From Phoronis australis (lineage: Eukaryota; Phoronida; Phoronidae), in contig NMRA01000486.1 of NCBI GenBank assembly GCA_002633005.1, forward strand, positions 24,842-88,841: a DNA stretch of 64,000 bases. The letters run 5' to 3'. The first letter of the stretch is position 1, and the number at the start of each line of letters is the position of its first letter. This document shows positions 43,790 through 55,215 of this stretch, piece by piece. Both the position numbers and the translations under genes were made by a program. The notes below the pieces were generated by a model. The model made no database searches, was not told where the DNA came from, and saw nothing but the letters and a program-made list of their open reading frames with translations.

Positions 43790-44869
43790 AGTGTTAAGTT
43801 GACAAACTTCTGAGACTGGATGGGTTAGCCAAGTGGGTTACGGACTTATACACATGCTATTCATCTTCAGTTCTGAAGAAATTTTCTTTTAACATTTTGA
43901 CTTGAATATGTTCTATAATTATGAAGGAAAACGCTAAAAACTTTGAAAAAACAGTGTGGACTTCTCAGTCACATGGGGAGTGAGTGGGTTGACAAACAGT
44001 GGGTCTTCAGTGTCTTGGGAAACTTTTGCATGACATTTGTGTTGTGGTAAACTTTTATTGGCAGGTTTTCCGCTATTTGATTGACATGTCACTGAAAAGT
44101 AGGTCTGCCATGTTTTGAAGCAGATTTTCAAAAGGAGTAGATTTTCACTAAAGAAACTCATATATTTGTATGAAATTGATTTCATTTGTAATATAATACA
44201 TATTCTTGCTTATTTTAAGTTTAAAATTTTGTTTTTGTGAAATGAGAATAAATATAACCTTAAGCAGTCGAACTCTCAGCCTTCCAATGTTATAAAGACT
44301 TTCTGGCAACAAACCAGTAAATTAGGTCTCCAAATATCTGTACTGGTATATCCTATCCTATCCTAAAAATTAATTGGTGCCTTATACTCTGTTCAATAGT
44401 TGACCTTTTCAATGTCTCTTGTTAATTGCGGGTGTTAAATTATCTCTAAATGACTTTCATTACCTGAGGGTTAGATGGACATTTCGTTTCTGCATGTGAC
44501 CTGAACAGAGAATTAATGAAACCGGCTGATTACATCTATGAAACTGTTCCCAAAATCTAGTCTGCCATCGTGGTCGTTGCTTTTCACCATTGAGGCGATC
44601 CAGACATTGCAATGATGTGAAATGAGAAGGGTTTTTTGCCTTGTTACTTTGACAGTCTTGTGTACTTCCACTGTCTTAAATAATTTGTTCATAGATGGAA
44701 ATTTCTTATATGTATGTACAACACATATGTGAGTGCATAATGCCACGATCTTTGTCTGAGCATCCAACACCTGACCTCCCACGCCTAAATTGCATGCTGC
44801 TGTGTCTCCTATAAACCCCTAGAAGGATCTTATTGAGATTTGGCTGATGCGTTCCAATGAGGCTGATGG
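43790..44869. other. No recognisable feature
   Basis: AT-rich DNA with only short ORFs (for example an 89-codon minus-strand ORF at 44513-44782) that show no motif. Confidence 0.45.
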
Positions 44870-45340
44870 CAGATGACTACAAGTTTCAGACCGTTCTGAT
44901 TCCCTGGTGTTAATTTTAATTTCTTACATTTGCCTCTTTATGAATTTCCATAAAGTTTATCAAATAAGCTTCTGTTATAATTAGACAAGGATAGCTTTTC
45001 ATTTTTGGACAGATTTGACGTATTCTGTGTTACTTCGTGACCATCTTTATTAATTCTGTGTCCATTTTTGGTGTCACTGCCTTTCTATCCGCAAAACTAC
45101 TCAAAGGATCATGTCAATAGGAGATGTCTTCCTGCTGACAATAGCTACTGCTGGGCTTCTTATTGGCAATTTTGGTATCGGCATCTGCGGAGTTCTTTGA
45201 TGGTTTTTCATGAAATTTGGCAAATAGGTTTCTATTGTGGAAAAACACTTTGTCTAGTGCCTTTCCATTTGTGGCAAATTTTGACGTATTCTGCACCACC
45301 TAGTGTGCGTTTTTATTATTTTTTCACCAGGTGGATTTTC
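44870..45340. repeat. Dispersed repeat, two related blocks
   Basis: Two blocks each end TTTGACGTATTCTG followed by a TAGTG- or CGTGA-like segment and TTTATTA (about 45016-45060 and 45278-45320). Related to 19762-19935. Confidence 0.5.
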
Positions 45341-46320
45341 TAGTGATTGTGTTTATGAATTTATGAGTCTCGTTGTGACGTGTACTCATGGTGACTAGAA
45401 AAAATTATACAATATCTACAATGCAACTGTAATTCATGTGTTCGTATCGTAAATTTTGCAATGCTACCCTACAGACTTCAACTTAGATTTTTGAAAAAAA
45501 ATGTTTATTGTGGAGTACAAATGTTACTTTGGTATTGGTGTTATGGTGCAATGTTATTGTGACTGAGTTGCCTGTTCGTGTGAGTTCTTCAAGTGCACAA
45601 AACTATTGAAGCTTTAAACCTCCAGGTATCATACTTAGAAAAAGAATATTACTGTTCACTCTGTCTGCAATACTCGAATAGATAAAATAGAATTTGTTAT
45701 TTCTCCCCTTTCTGTCATGCTACGCCCCTCATTTGTTTTAATTGACGTTCACACGTTTTCCTGTGCTTAATATGAACCTGTATGAACCAGACAAACAATT
45801 AGTCATAAAAATAGAACAGGAAGTGGTGCTAATTGATACATTGTAGCAGTTCAGTGGCTAGTGGCAGTGCACAGTTTTCCCACAAGTGTGGGAAGCCTTG
45901 CAATGTCAAGGAGATGAGTGAAACTCAGCGTGGTTGAGGTGATCAAAGAACGGCTAGATGACTGTAGTGTTCCAATGCTTCCGCCGTCAATGGCTGATTC
46001 CTGAAGTCTGGCTGTTATTGTTGCACTTGACCGAGATTGTGCGAGGGGAGCTCAGCTGGTTTTCGAAGGGGGAGGCAACTGGAAAATCTAAGTATACCCA
46101 GCCTTTTACAAAGTGACCGCAAAAAATCCGCTTGTACGGTGTTCTCAAGTTGTTCCCTTAGACTTAGATTTTAAACGATTACTGGTTTCTGGTATGCAAC
46201 TCAATCTGCACCGCTACATACCGATTGTAATAAAAAAACACCAAAGGTACTTCATATTGGTCACGGGTAAAGTTGGGTATGTTTGGCTGTTTGGTAAAGT
46301 GCTAAATGAGTTTGAATTAC
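45341..46320. other. No recognisable feature
   Basis: A somewhat GC-richer patch at 45840-46080 was read in all frames without finding a family motif. Confidence 0.4.
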
Positions 46321-46633
46321 TGTAAAAATTCTCTAGTTTGGAGAGCCTCTTGAATTTGTGACACAGGAACTCTCGCAAAGGTTGACTTTTCTTTATTCTG
46401 GAATTTGGGACAAGGGCGATTTTGATATTCATCGTATTTCTCAAAATTCGGACAAAGTTCCTTCAACCTATAGGCTGGTTAATTTTGCCCTCTTTCCGGT
46501 GACTCTGGAATTTGGGATCCTCAGTATTGCCTATTTCTAGAATTTGGGATAAGCTGTCCAACCTTGAACAAAATAATTAATTTTCAGTGTCCCAAAGTAG
46601 AGAATTTTTGCGGTGAACGACAGCTCTTGTACA
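46321..46633. repeat. Dispersed repeat, copy b (partner at 13081-13383)
   Basis: Same orientation as the intron 7 copy, with GACAAGGGCGATTTTG, TATTTCTCAAAATT and GCCTATTTCTAGAATTTGGG in matching order. Confidence 0.7.
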
Positions 46634-49519
46634 TTTTTAGGAATCATCTTGGTTTTTGAGTACATGTACTGAGAACAGTGAACCTTGTCAGGCAATGAAC
46701 TCAACAGTTACAAGATTTAACTTTGGTACTTGTTTTATGTATCCACCTTCGAATTATGCTGACATCATCAGAAAGCAAGATCAAAATTCCTGACTATACT
46801 ACAAGACATGGGCTACGTAAAAGCGTATACTACGTCACCTGATTAAAAGCGGTAGTGACACGGTTTTCGTAGTTGACGTTCAGGTGGGCACCAAGAGATT
46901 ACTATCAATAATTCTGCACACCCTAGGGGGCACTGATGTGCTATGGATTGTGCGATTGTTCCCCTCAAAGTTTACACCAGTGGAGACGTAAAATTTGTGT
47001 CACTTGAAATTTTAAATAGAGTTGGAATTTTTTCTGTTCTTTTATTTCATTACGTACTTTTGTTGAAAAAAACGGGTTCAAAGTTGATCGCTGCGGTTCT
47101 TTTCCATAACTTTTGATGCTCTGCAGAATTACTTATCAAGAGCGCATTGTCGAGAGATTGTAGCGCCTTCTAAAGAAAAGGTAGAAAACTGTGTTGTAGG
47201 GGGCAAGTGGAATTGTTCTAGAATGAAGTTTCTTCTGATCACAAACTCTTTGCATCCTGCGTTGAAGAATCCTCACTCTACTGAATAACTTGGTAAATAA
47301 ATATGATTAGGGTCATTAGTGTGGAGCACAAGTCAAAGTAATTGTCAATTAACAGTTAACAGTTGGTAAAAACTACCATAATTCCAATGCTGTCAACTAA
47401 CAGTAATGGTCCCAACTGTCTGTCTATAGAGAATGCATCAAATTCCCCCATTTGCTCGTCATTAGGTTCATGCCCTACATTATTAGACTCTAGAGGTCAC
47501 TTGCGTAACTTAATTCCATATAAGTGATTTACATCAAATCATATGTGCCTGTAGCATAGTCGGCTTCGGCTTGCATAGTTATTATGTGTTCGTGACAAAA
47601 CATTGTGTACCGAAACCTAACGAATGCGTTCACTCCCCAGATTTAGTTTCAGAATTACTGTAGATGCATAAATGCACTTAAATATTCCTTGAAGCGTTAC
47701 CAGTCAAGGTACTGCAAAGTTAAGTCTATCGGCTCGGGTAGTTAGAAGAGATCTGTTTTTCTTCTTTAGCCTGGTTTTGGGATTGGAATATCAACCATGC
47801 ATAGAGAATTATCCGTTAATTGTAGAAATGCACATTTTCAAGTGATGCCTTTTGTGAATTTTACGTAACCATCGTTAAGAAAAATCATGTCATTGACAGA
47901 AGAGCAACGCATCTGCAATAATTAGGCGACTTCGTTTTTACTTTTGAGTTTTCACTCTCAAGATAGGAATGTTCTTGATAGTCAAACATCTGTTGCATTC
48001 GTACACATTGGTTACCGGTAATTTGCTCTGTTTGATTTATAAAGTAAATACCCTCTACTTTTCATTCGAAAAATCCATAGACAACCCATTTGTTGACAAG
48101 ACTACAGAGTGCGCTACTGGTTTCAATATGTGGTTAAATTTAATTTTGTCATTTCATCTCGCCCAAAGTCTTCTATAGTAGTTCGAGAGTAGGTCTCAAG
48201 TCTGAATACGTCTTGAAGGGACATGAGTTTATTTCGGTGGTCGCCATTTATCGACCTGAGGAATAATAAGTTGGAGTAAAAGTTTCTGAGTAATTTAAAG
48301 AGGCCTGAAACGTGGAATTTTTTAAACAATTCCTGGCGAAAATACCATCTCGCAATGTCTGGTATACAGTAATTGACTTCCCCTGTGAGGAAACTTTCTT
48401 GAAAAGTCACAAAATTCACGATTTTTGAAATACACGCGAAGGAAAAACTCTGTGGTTACCACAGAGTTTTTATTCTCCCTCTCACTTATGATGAATGCGT
48501 GTGTACACTCACACTCAGTTGTTTGAAGTCACTTGAGGTCAAAGGTCACATTTTCAGTATAAGGGAGGTGTGCTTTGTCTATGTCTTGCCATACCAAATA
48601 AGGAGATGTGCCTTGCTTTGTAGGAGAAAAACCAACGAAGTGGCAGATCATTTTTTGAAATTTGAAACTTAAAAGAAAATGCTTTGATATAAACAGGAAT
48701 TAAAAATCTTTACCAACAAACCCTAAAAATACCTGGTGAGCAGGTTTCAGTGGCTGAGAACCCGACTTTCAACTTTGTAATTTAGTCTGTTTGTCGTGTT
48801 CCAGTCCTCTTTAAGGGTACAAGTAAGCTTTGGTGGTCCCCAGGACAGATGCTCTTCAAGTCATGGGTTTGGGAGACAAATATCCATTAGCAAATGGATA
48901 TGATTTGTGACTAATCAGTGTCTAAGCTCCGCAACTTATTTTTTACTTTTGCCAGCACCAAAGTTCTGCCTGCTATCGTATTGTTATTGTAAAGATTGCT
49001 CAACTGATGCCATGCTATTCTGAAGTTATTATACCGAAAGTCGTGAGAAAATGGGAAATTTTCTTAATTTTGATTTGAATAATTTTTCAGGTATTTGTGT
49101 GATTTCTATAAAATGTCATCTAAGTTACTGCACATTTTTCTAAGATGCATCGACATTGCCAAAAAAAGCATGAAGCAGACGTCACGACCAGCGGACTCAT
49201 ATCTGGATAAGCAAGGACAAAATAAAGAAATTTACATTCATAACATTTCACAAATATATTATATTGTATTTTATTTCATAATATCTCGTGGATTTACAGT
49301 TAAACATGTGAACCACATGTGAGTGCCAGCGCATGTAGCTACAGGCTTTCAAGCATTGGCCTGTTCCTACTTTTTTCTGAAATTCCTAATATTTCTTAAT
49401 ATTTCGTACTTTTTTTCTCATTGCTCTGAAACTCCGTCTAAGTTATGTTTTTGAAGAAGTGAGTAGTCATTTTAGGTTATTAGGTACAGCACATCTAGGA
49501 CTTCCTCCAGCACAATCGA
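46634..49519. other. No recognisable gene; one perfect hairpin
   Basis: AT-rich. A perfect 13-bp stem with a 3-base loop lies at 48443-48471 (AAAAACTCTGTGG, TTA, CCACAGAGTTTTT). A GTTCCTACTTTTTTCT block at about 49363 recurs at 52748, in the same orientation, on the other side of the long-armed element. Confidence 0.5.
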
Positions 49520-50221
49520 TGCTTACCTAAAGACTGTAATTGGAGAGCCAGCAGGACTTCACACTTATGAGTGTGAAAGGTTTGAGTTCATTATTCTATT
49601 ATATCACCTACCATTGAAGGAAAGGGGTGTCTTTAAGTTCCACAATCCTGGGGTTTGGTCCATGGGTGATCCAAAAGAGGACCCAAAAACCCATTTAATT
49701 AAGATTTTCAGTGCAACATCTGTTTCTAGTTTATTTCATTCAAATCAGCCCTCAAATTAAAATGATGCAACATGAGACATGAAGTACCTGTAGTTCTTAA
49801 GATGCCTACTAATGAACAACCAGTTAACAATTTATTTCAAATTTTAAGTGCAACAAAATTCTTTTTCCAAAAGATAGTTTAGTAACTCTGGACACCATAT
49901 CCACAACTTAAGGCGTTAGAAGATAAGATAGGGGTATTTGGACCCTAAGGGATAACAAGACCCCCAAAAATGAACTCGTATAAAAGAGGAAATACTGCAA
50001 TTTTTTATTTGTGGTATTGATAAAACATTATTTGAAATGAACAAAAATACAAGTTAAGACACAACAATTCCTGGTGTTATTAATTAAGACACTTATTAAT
50101 TAATGGCCAACAAACGATTTATTTAAAGATGTATTTGCATGCTCCGATCTATGCTAATGTATAACAGGACCTAAATAACAATGCTATTTGAACGACATCT
50201 ACGCTAAATAAAGTGCAAGTT

Positions 50222-50480
50222 TTATTCATTGACAACTTGTAAATGTGAAAACGACCTCTGCACTAATGATGTACCTTGGGGGCTCATATAGCACGCATCA
50301 TGCAGCGTTATTCCCTAGCACTACGTCATGATACTTACTGGACACGGTTGAGTGGATCATTTTTGACACAGAACTCATTCTCAAATGCATGTGGCAATTG
50401 TCAAGGTACTTCATATTCACATCGTCGCTGTTGTGTTTCTAACTAATTTGACTAAGTAATCACAGAGATAAGAAGTTTGG
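50222..50480 (-). mobile_element. Nested 259-bp insertion with 9-bp direct repeats
   Basis: Inverse copy of the repeat at 39076-39343. It is flanked by GTGCAAGTT at 50213-50221 and 50481-50489, a perfect 9-bp target-site duplication, and interrupts the left arm of the long-armed element, so it is younger than that element. It has no terminal inverted repeats. A SINE-like or short non-autonomous element. Confidence 0.78.
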
Positions 50481-50756
50481 GTGCAAGTTCCTCGTCAAAC
50501 TTTTAAGTGCAACAAAAATTCTTTTCCCAAAAGATAATTTAGCAACCTTGGACACCATAACCACAACTTAAGACGCAATTTTCGTGGCGTTTGTAAATAA
50601 GACGGGGGTGTTTGGACCCCGAAGGACAATAAGACGCTATTGTAGGAGAGGAACTGATTATAGACGGATCTGAACAGAAAAGAGACTCTAGCTTCAAGAA
50701 ACAACTCTAGAGGGAGCCGTTGAAATGAGAGCTTAACCCGCCTTTCTCACTAAGCA

Positions 50757-51642
50757 TTGGTCAAGCAACTTCCACTTATAGATAGAATTGAAGTGTATTT
50801 GGCGGTGATGGGAGAGTTCACTCAGTATTTCGTTGAAGATGGAGAAGTATGCACAGTAGTTCTATCCCGAAGCTGTAATCAGTCGGAAGCCAAGACCAGT
50901 GTAATCATTCATATCATTGAGGCGGACATGTCCACACCTGGGGACATCATCATAAGAGTTTCTGACAACGACATTCTAGTGTTGCTCCTACCGTCCTGCG
51001 CCTTGTCTATTGAGTTACATCCATGGTGTGGATGGAGGTTGGGACTAGAGGACAAGGCGATCTGCTTTATTTAAACCTAATTAAGTTTGCTATGTGTGCT
51101 GTACTCCTAGGTCTACACGTGTTCACTGGATGTGACTGTACCCGTGCATTTGTAAGGAAAGGAAATTAATCATTGATTCGCAATATCCCAACAGAAGAAG
51201 TCATCAAAATCTTGCAGGACTCGACAAGCACCAGTTCAATGTGGTCGTCAAAAGCTACAAACGAAAGTCAACTCTAAGCACCCATTTGAGAAGCTTAAAA
51301 GTATCGAGGGCAACAGTATTGCACCGTGTGAAGCTGAACTAGTACTTTACATGGATATAAGTGCATTTACTGATAGACTAGGGGGCAGCGCTCATCTCCA
51401 AATCTTGGACAAAACACGCATCATTTGGTTCCGTGGAGAACAGATCCTCGTCTGCGCTCATTCCAGAGGTTCAAGTTGAAACAAAGCCAGATGGCAATGA
51501 TGGCGATCCTGAGAAAGATGATGGTATGGACAGTGATGAAGACAAAGATCATGATCCTCTAACAAGAGAAATGGAATCATCTGATGAAGAGAGTGACGAT
51601 GATCATGACTTAGATGTTTGCTGTCAAGTTACAGCAGAGTGA
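50757..51642 (+). pseudogene. XPG/FEN-like nuclease gene relic in the long-armed element
   Basis: The reading frame 50757-51074 contains QSEAKTSVIIH, DIIIRVSDNDILVLLL and GWRLGL. After two stops or shifts another frame gives CAVLLGLHVFTGCDCTRAFV followed by KGKEI. This order of acidic motifs (E-A-[D], D-x-D, T-G-C-D) is that of XPG/FEN-type (PIN-like) nucleases common in invertebrate mobile elements, in which the Asp residues bind metal. The first motif has Lys (EAKT) where EADT is expected. Farther on come HPFEKLKSIEGNSIAPCEAEL, IIWFRGEQI and, in another frame, a very acidic tail (SDEDKDHD, SSDEESDDDHD) ending at 51642. A polyadenylation signal AATAAA lies at 51683-51688. Several frameshifts and stops make it non-functional. 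I see no partner transposase within the arms. Confidence 0.68.
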
Positions 51643-52680
51643 ATAATTATGCCTTTTTGGATTTTGGTTTTATCATGTAAACAATAAACTGTACAATGCA
51701 TCACAATCCCATGTACCGTGTTCGCCGTAATAACCGCCCACTTTCATTTGTTGCCACTAAATGCGCTACAAGGAGTTGAGCTTTAATTTGTAGCCAGCTT
51801 ATTTAGTTACCCCAGGTGTATCTTAACCTAATTTTTGTTTCATTTTTGTTGTATTTTAGAGGAAATTTGTTATATCTTCAGATGTGTTTTTCTTTTATTT
51901 AAAATAATATTTTTTATCCGTAGTAATCAAAATTGTCGTCGTTCCTCTTTTATACAAGTTCATTTTTGGGGTTTAGTTATCCCCGTCTGGTCTGCTAACT
52001 CCAGGAAAAATACAGTGTTATGCTGTGGATGCTACTAAAACTAACTTTCAGAAAAAAATGTTGCACTTAAGTATAAAGAAATAACGTAATTATTAAGTGT
52101 CTTAATAACACAAGAATTTTTCATGTCGTAAGTTGTATTTTTGTATCACTTGAAATAATTTTTATTCATAGTAATAATTAAAAATTTTGTATTTCCTCTC
52201 TTATTAGGTCATTTTTGAGGGTCTATCCTTTGGGGTCTAACCCCCCTGTCTTATCTACAAAAAACGGGAAATGGCATCTTAAGTTTTGGATATGGTGTCT
52301 AGGGTTACTAATCTATCTTTTGGAAAATTTTTTTGATGCACTTCAAAGTTTAAATAAATCGATAATTGGTCGTTATGATTAGTAGGTGTTTTAGTTAATT
52401 ACCCCCAAGCATTTTCACGTGTTAAGTTGTGCCATTTTAATTTGAGTGTTGATTTGAATGAAAGAAACTTGAAACCGATGTTGCACTCGAAATTTAAATT
52501 AAATGGATTATTGGGTTCTTTTTTGGACCCTCCCCCAGGGACCAAGCCCAGGAGTGTGCAACTTACAGACACCCCTTTTGTTCAATGGTGGGAGACGTAT
52601 AATTAGAATTACATAGTCAAACCTTTTGCACTCAAAAGTATGAATAAAGTCCTGCTGGTTCTCCAGCTAATGGTAAGTAC

Positions 52681-53465
52681 TGCCTGTGACATTGGTTAAC
52701 GTCAGTGGTAAATATCGATGAAAACTACTCCTGAATGCCTGCTCTTGTTCCTACTTTTTTCTACTTTTCACTTCACAAAAATATGTCCTACTTTTTTCCT
52801 ATTTTTTGCCTAAAACTGCTTGAAAGCCTGAATATAGCCCAGTCATCAATCCAACACTTGCTAATTCTGAACAGTCTACCTTAAAGAAGACACTAAACCG
52901 CATTCAGTCAAATATGTACGGGTAGTTTTTCCGACCATCCACTGTCCTACAAAATCGTTTCCGTTGCAACTAGCCCTAAGAGCAAAATGTGAAAAAACAA
53001 CTGTGTTTGAAATTATCAGAGTTGTTTGAATGATGCTTGACAAGTAACTTGGCAGTTGTAATCTATGAATGAGCTCAAACACTTCGTGTTGTACCGCGCG
53101 GATGCGCAACAATTTGTTTGTTTTCCCAGGACCCGTTTTGATAATAAGGCTCTATATGGTAACAGTTTCTGGGAAATATGATCAAAAATACATCAAAAGG
53201 AATCTGTTGCTGTGTAATATGCTTGTAGAGGACTTCCGCGATGTTGGCATTGTTCTCTGTGACACTGTGCCATCAGTTACTACAACTGCATCTTTCAGAA
53301 CAATCCGTCCTTGTTAACCGTTTCGAATTTTACCTAGTGATGATGGCTACTAGTGTTAATGGCTGCACATGGGAAAGTCCTGCGTGCAATGATCATTAAC
53401 GTCGCTTGGTTCTCCTTTTATATCTCTTTCTCTGCACTGTTGTCTGCTCTACGTTGCCGTCTGCT
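52681..53465. other. No recognisable gene
   Basis: Starts with a TTCCTACTTTTTTC-rich low-complexity patch at 52745-52805. The 3' flank of the GPCR gene lies at its right end, and no clear minus-strand AATAAA was found close to the GPCR stop. Confidence 0.4.
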
Positions 53466-54635
53466 CTATACTACCGTCTGGTCCGTCTTGTTGATTGCTG
53501 TGTAAAGTCCATTGTTATTTCTTGTCTCCCTGCTGGAGTTTGAAACCAGTTTCTTAAGCCAAGTGCTGACAAAGATCTTCTTGAAAGTGTAGCGGAATTT
53601 CCGGCTCATTGAACAGTACATGATAAAGTTAACAGAAGAGTTGATCAATGTGAGAATGTCCATAAGGTCTCCGAGGTGCATGTACGTGCTCTTCAAGAAC
53701 TGATCGTCTGAGCCTCCCAACAAGGCGACGACACCCTGTGGTGCCTCTGTCACCACAAATGATAACACCACGGCAACCAACATGGCCGTTGTCCGGTTGT
53801 GGTCACTTGTACGATCCGATTCCTCGCGCCGTCCTTGGTGAAGCAATCGCCGTCTCTTGGCATTCGCCATGTGCATTGCATAAATAAGTAATCCACTTAA
53901 GACCGATAACAGGATGGAAGAAGCTATTTTTATGACTATTCCATAAAGCCAGAAAATAAGTTGGTATATAATGCCTTCGTCATAGGTGCACATTGGTGCC
54001 TCTTTCATCCAATAAGAATTGTTGTTGTCTGTACGATGATAGGGTTCATAACAAAAATAGACAGGAAACGTGATGAGGACACTGAGAGTGGTGACGAGAA
54101 CGATAGTGAACTTTGCCCTCTCCTGGCTGCACAGTCTGGAGCTGAGCGTGTGGTGGCACACGGCGATATAGCGGAACACGGCTAACGACACAGTTATCCA
54201 ATTGGAAATAGCATGGCTGATAATGAACGAGTTATTGAGAAATAGTACGAACCATACAGCGGCATATGTATGTCCGTACTCCTCGTTAGGCGAAGTAAGT
54301 ATGTTGAGATATATAACGTAAGGTAGATAAAAGAACATAGTGAAGAAGTCGGCCACTGCGAGTGCTGTGAGCAAGTAGTTGGTCGCCGAGCGCATGCTTG
54401 GCTGCATCAGCACTATAATGTTCACGATGTTTGTAAATACTCCAAAGAGGCAGACAACGAGAGCTATATAGCCGTGAATTTCTTCGTAACTCCTGCTGAA
54501 TTCCTCCATACTATTGGTCATGCCTGTAGCTTCTGCTGGTGACCTATTTAGTGCTTCACTGCCATTCAGACATCTGTTGTAAGACATGTTTTCGCTGCCA
54601 TGGCATAAATCTATTACAACCATTGCTGTGGCCAT
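53466..54635 (-). CDS. Rhodopsin-class GPCR, FMRFamide/myosuppressin-receptor-like, intronless
   Basis: A 389-codon uninterrupted gene for a seven-helix plasma-membrane receptor. Seen: an N-terminal tail with three N-glycosylation sequons (N16, N24, N30); TM1 about 55-77 with GxxxN (G65, N69); TM2 with LAVAD (D96); TM3 ending FRY (154-156) in place of DRY; TM4 about 174-195; TM5 about 222-252; a basic third loop (AKRRRLLHQGRR); TM6 with FVVTEAPQG (P299); TM7 with INSSVNFIMY, where N336-F-x-x-Y340 replaces NPxxY; and a Cys after it. The C-terminus TVV fits a class I PDZ ligand. The TEAPQG and NSSVNFIMYCSMSRKFR patterns are those I associate with DMSR-type neuropeptide receptors, so a neuropeptide ligand signalling through G proteins is inferred. 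No Cys is seen at 3.25 (V130), so the usual TM3-loop disulfide may be absent. The first ATG gives a 389-residue protein; Met43 is a possible alternative start. Confidence 0.93.
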   Translation of the reverse strand: MATAMVVIDLCHGSENMSYNRCLNGSEALNRSPAEATGMTNSMEEFSRSYEEIHGYIALVVCLFGVFTNIVNIIVLMQPSMRSATNYLLTALAVADFFTMFFYLPYVIYLNILTSPNEEYGHTYAAVWFVLFLNNSFIISHAISNWITVSLAVFRYIAVCHHTLSSRLCSQERAKFTIVLVTTLSVLITFPVYFCYEPYHRTDNNNSYWMKEAPMCTYDEGIIYQLIFWLYGIVIKIASSILLSVLSGLLIYAMHMANAKRRRLLHQGRREESDRTSDHNRTTAMLVAVVLSFVVTEAPQGVVALLGGSDDQFLKSTYMHLGDLMDILTLINSSVNFIMYCSMSRKFRYTFKKIFVSTWLKKLVSNSSRETRNNNGLYTAINKTDQTVV

Positions 54636-55215
54636 TTTGGTTGTCTAAGATTATCTGCCAGTGAGTGTTTATACCACTCTGGTAGTTATCTCCCTTGAGA
54701 CTTTCCTACCTGTCTTTACTAATGTCTTGGAAAGGAAATCTGAAAAATAAAGGACGATTTATAAAATATCTGCGTTGGAACATGGAAGTTTGACCTTTTG
54801 ATCTTAGATTGTCTGGCATATGTCAAATATATTTTGTTTCGAGTTCTGCTCAGTAGAGGTCACCAGTATTGCTTTGTGTGCACTTTTGATGTACCGAGAC
54901 TTCACAGTGTTTTACACAAGAGAATTAACTAACTGGTGTTGTTAGTGTTAATTCAAATACATTTTGAATATCCTTTGCATGACTTACTTAATGAAATCGA
55001 TGGCATGGACAATGAATGGCAATCTTTTCCCACATTTTTTTTTTTTTTACATTCCGGTAATTTGCACCTGAAATCTGCCAACATTGATCGTTCCGTGTCT
55101 GTTGGTAATATTTTGCGAATCTCAGTTATTATTCTGAGGCTATTTGTTTTATCAGAGGTTGTTGATGTGGTCATAACAAAAACAGCAGTGTCTTAGTTGG
55201 GCTGTTACAGGTCAT
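54636..55215. other. Upstream flank of the GPCR gene
   Basis: On the minus strand a TATAAA (54669-54674) lies only about 35 bases before the ATG, too near to be a confident core promoter. The rest is AT-rich with no recognised gene. Confidence 0.35.

Larger units (their letters stand above)
49520..52680. mobile_element. Long-armed inverted-repeat element carrying a nuclease relic
   Basis: The left arm (about 49520-50660) and right arm (about 51900-52680) are reverse complements over some 800 bp, diverged by roughly a quarter by eye. Outer ends share GGAGARCCAGCAGGACTT. Inner landmarks in order are AGGGGTGTCT, CATTTAATT, AGTGCAACATC, CATTCAAATCA, CCAAAAGATAG, GACACCATATCCA, AAAATGAAC and AAAGAGGAAATAC. 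Within each arm a 200-300-bp unit (AAGTGCAAC, AAAAGATA, GGACACCATA, CAACTTAAG, GTTTGGACCCC) recurs at least twice. The centre holds a broken XPG/FEN-like nuclease gene. The left arm is itself interrupted by a 259-bp insertion. I infer a DNA transposon. The nuclease recalls that of Academ-type elements, but no transposase was seen. Confidence 0.8.

Noticed and set aside
49360-52765. TTCCTACTTTTTTCT blocks as a target-site duplication of the long-armed element
   Set aside because: The blocks lie 80-160 bp outside the arm ends and are low-complexity, so they do not define an insertion junction.
54669-54674. TATA box of the GPCR gene
   Set aside because: TATAAA lies only about 35 bases before the ATG, leaving almost no 5' UTR. 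Likely chance in AT-rich DNA.
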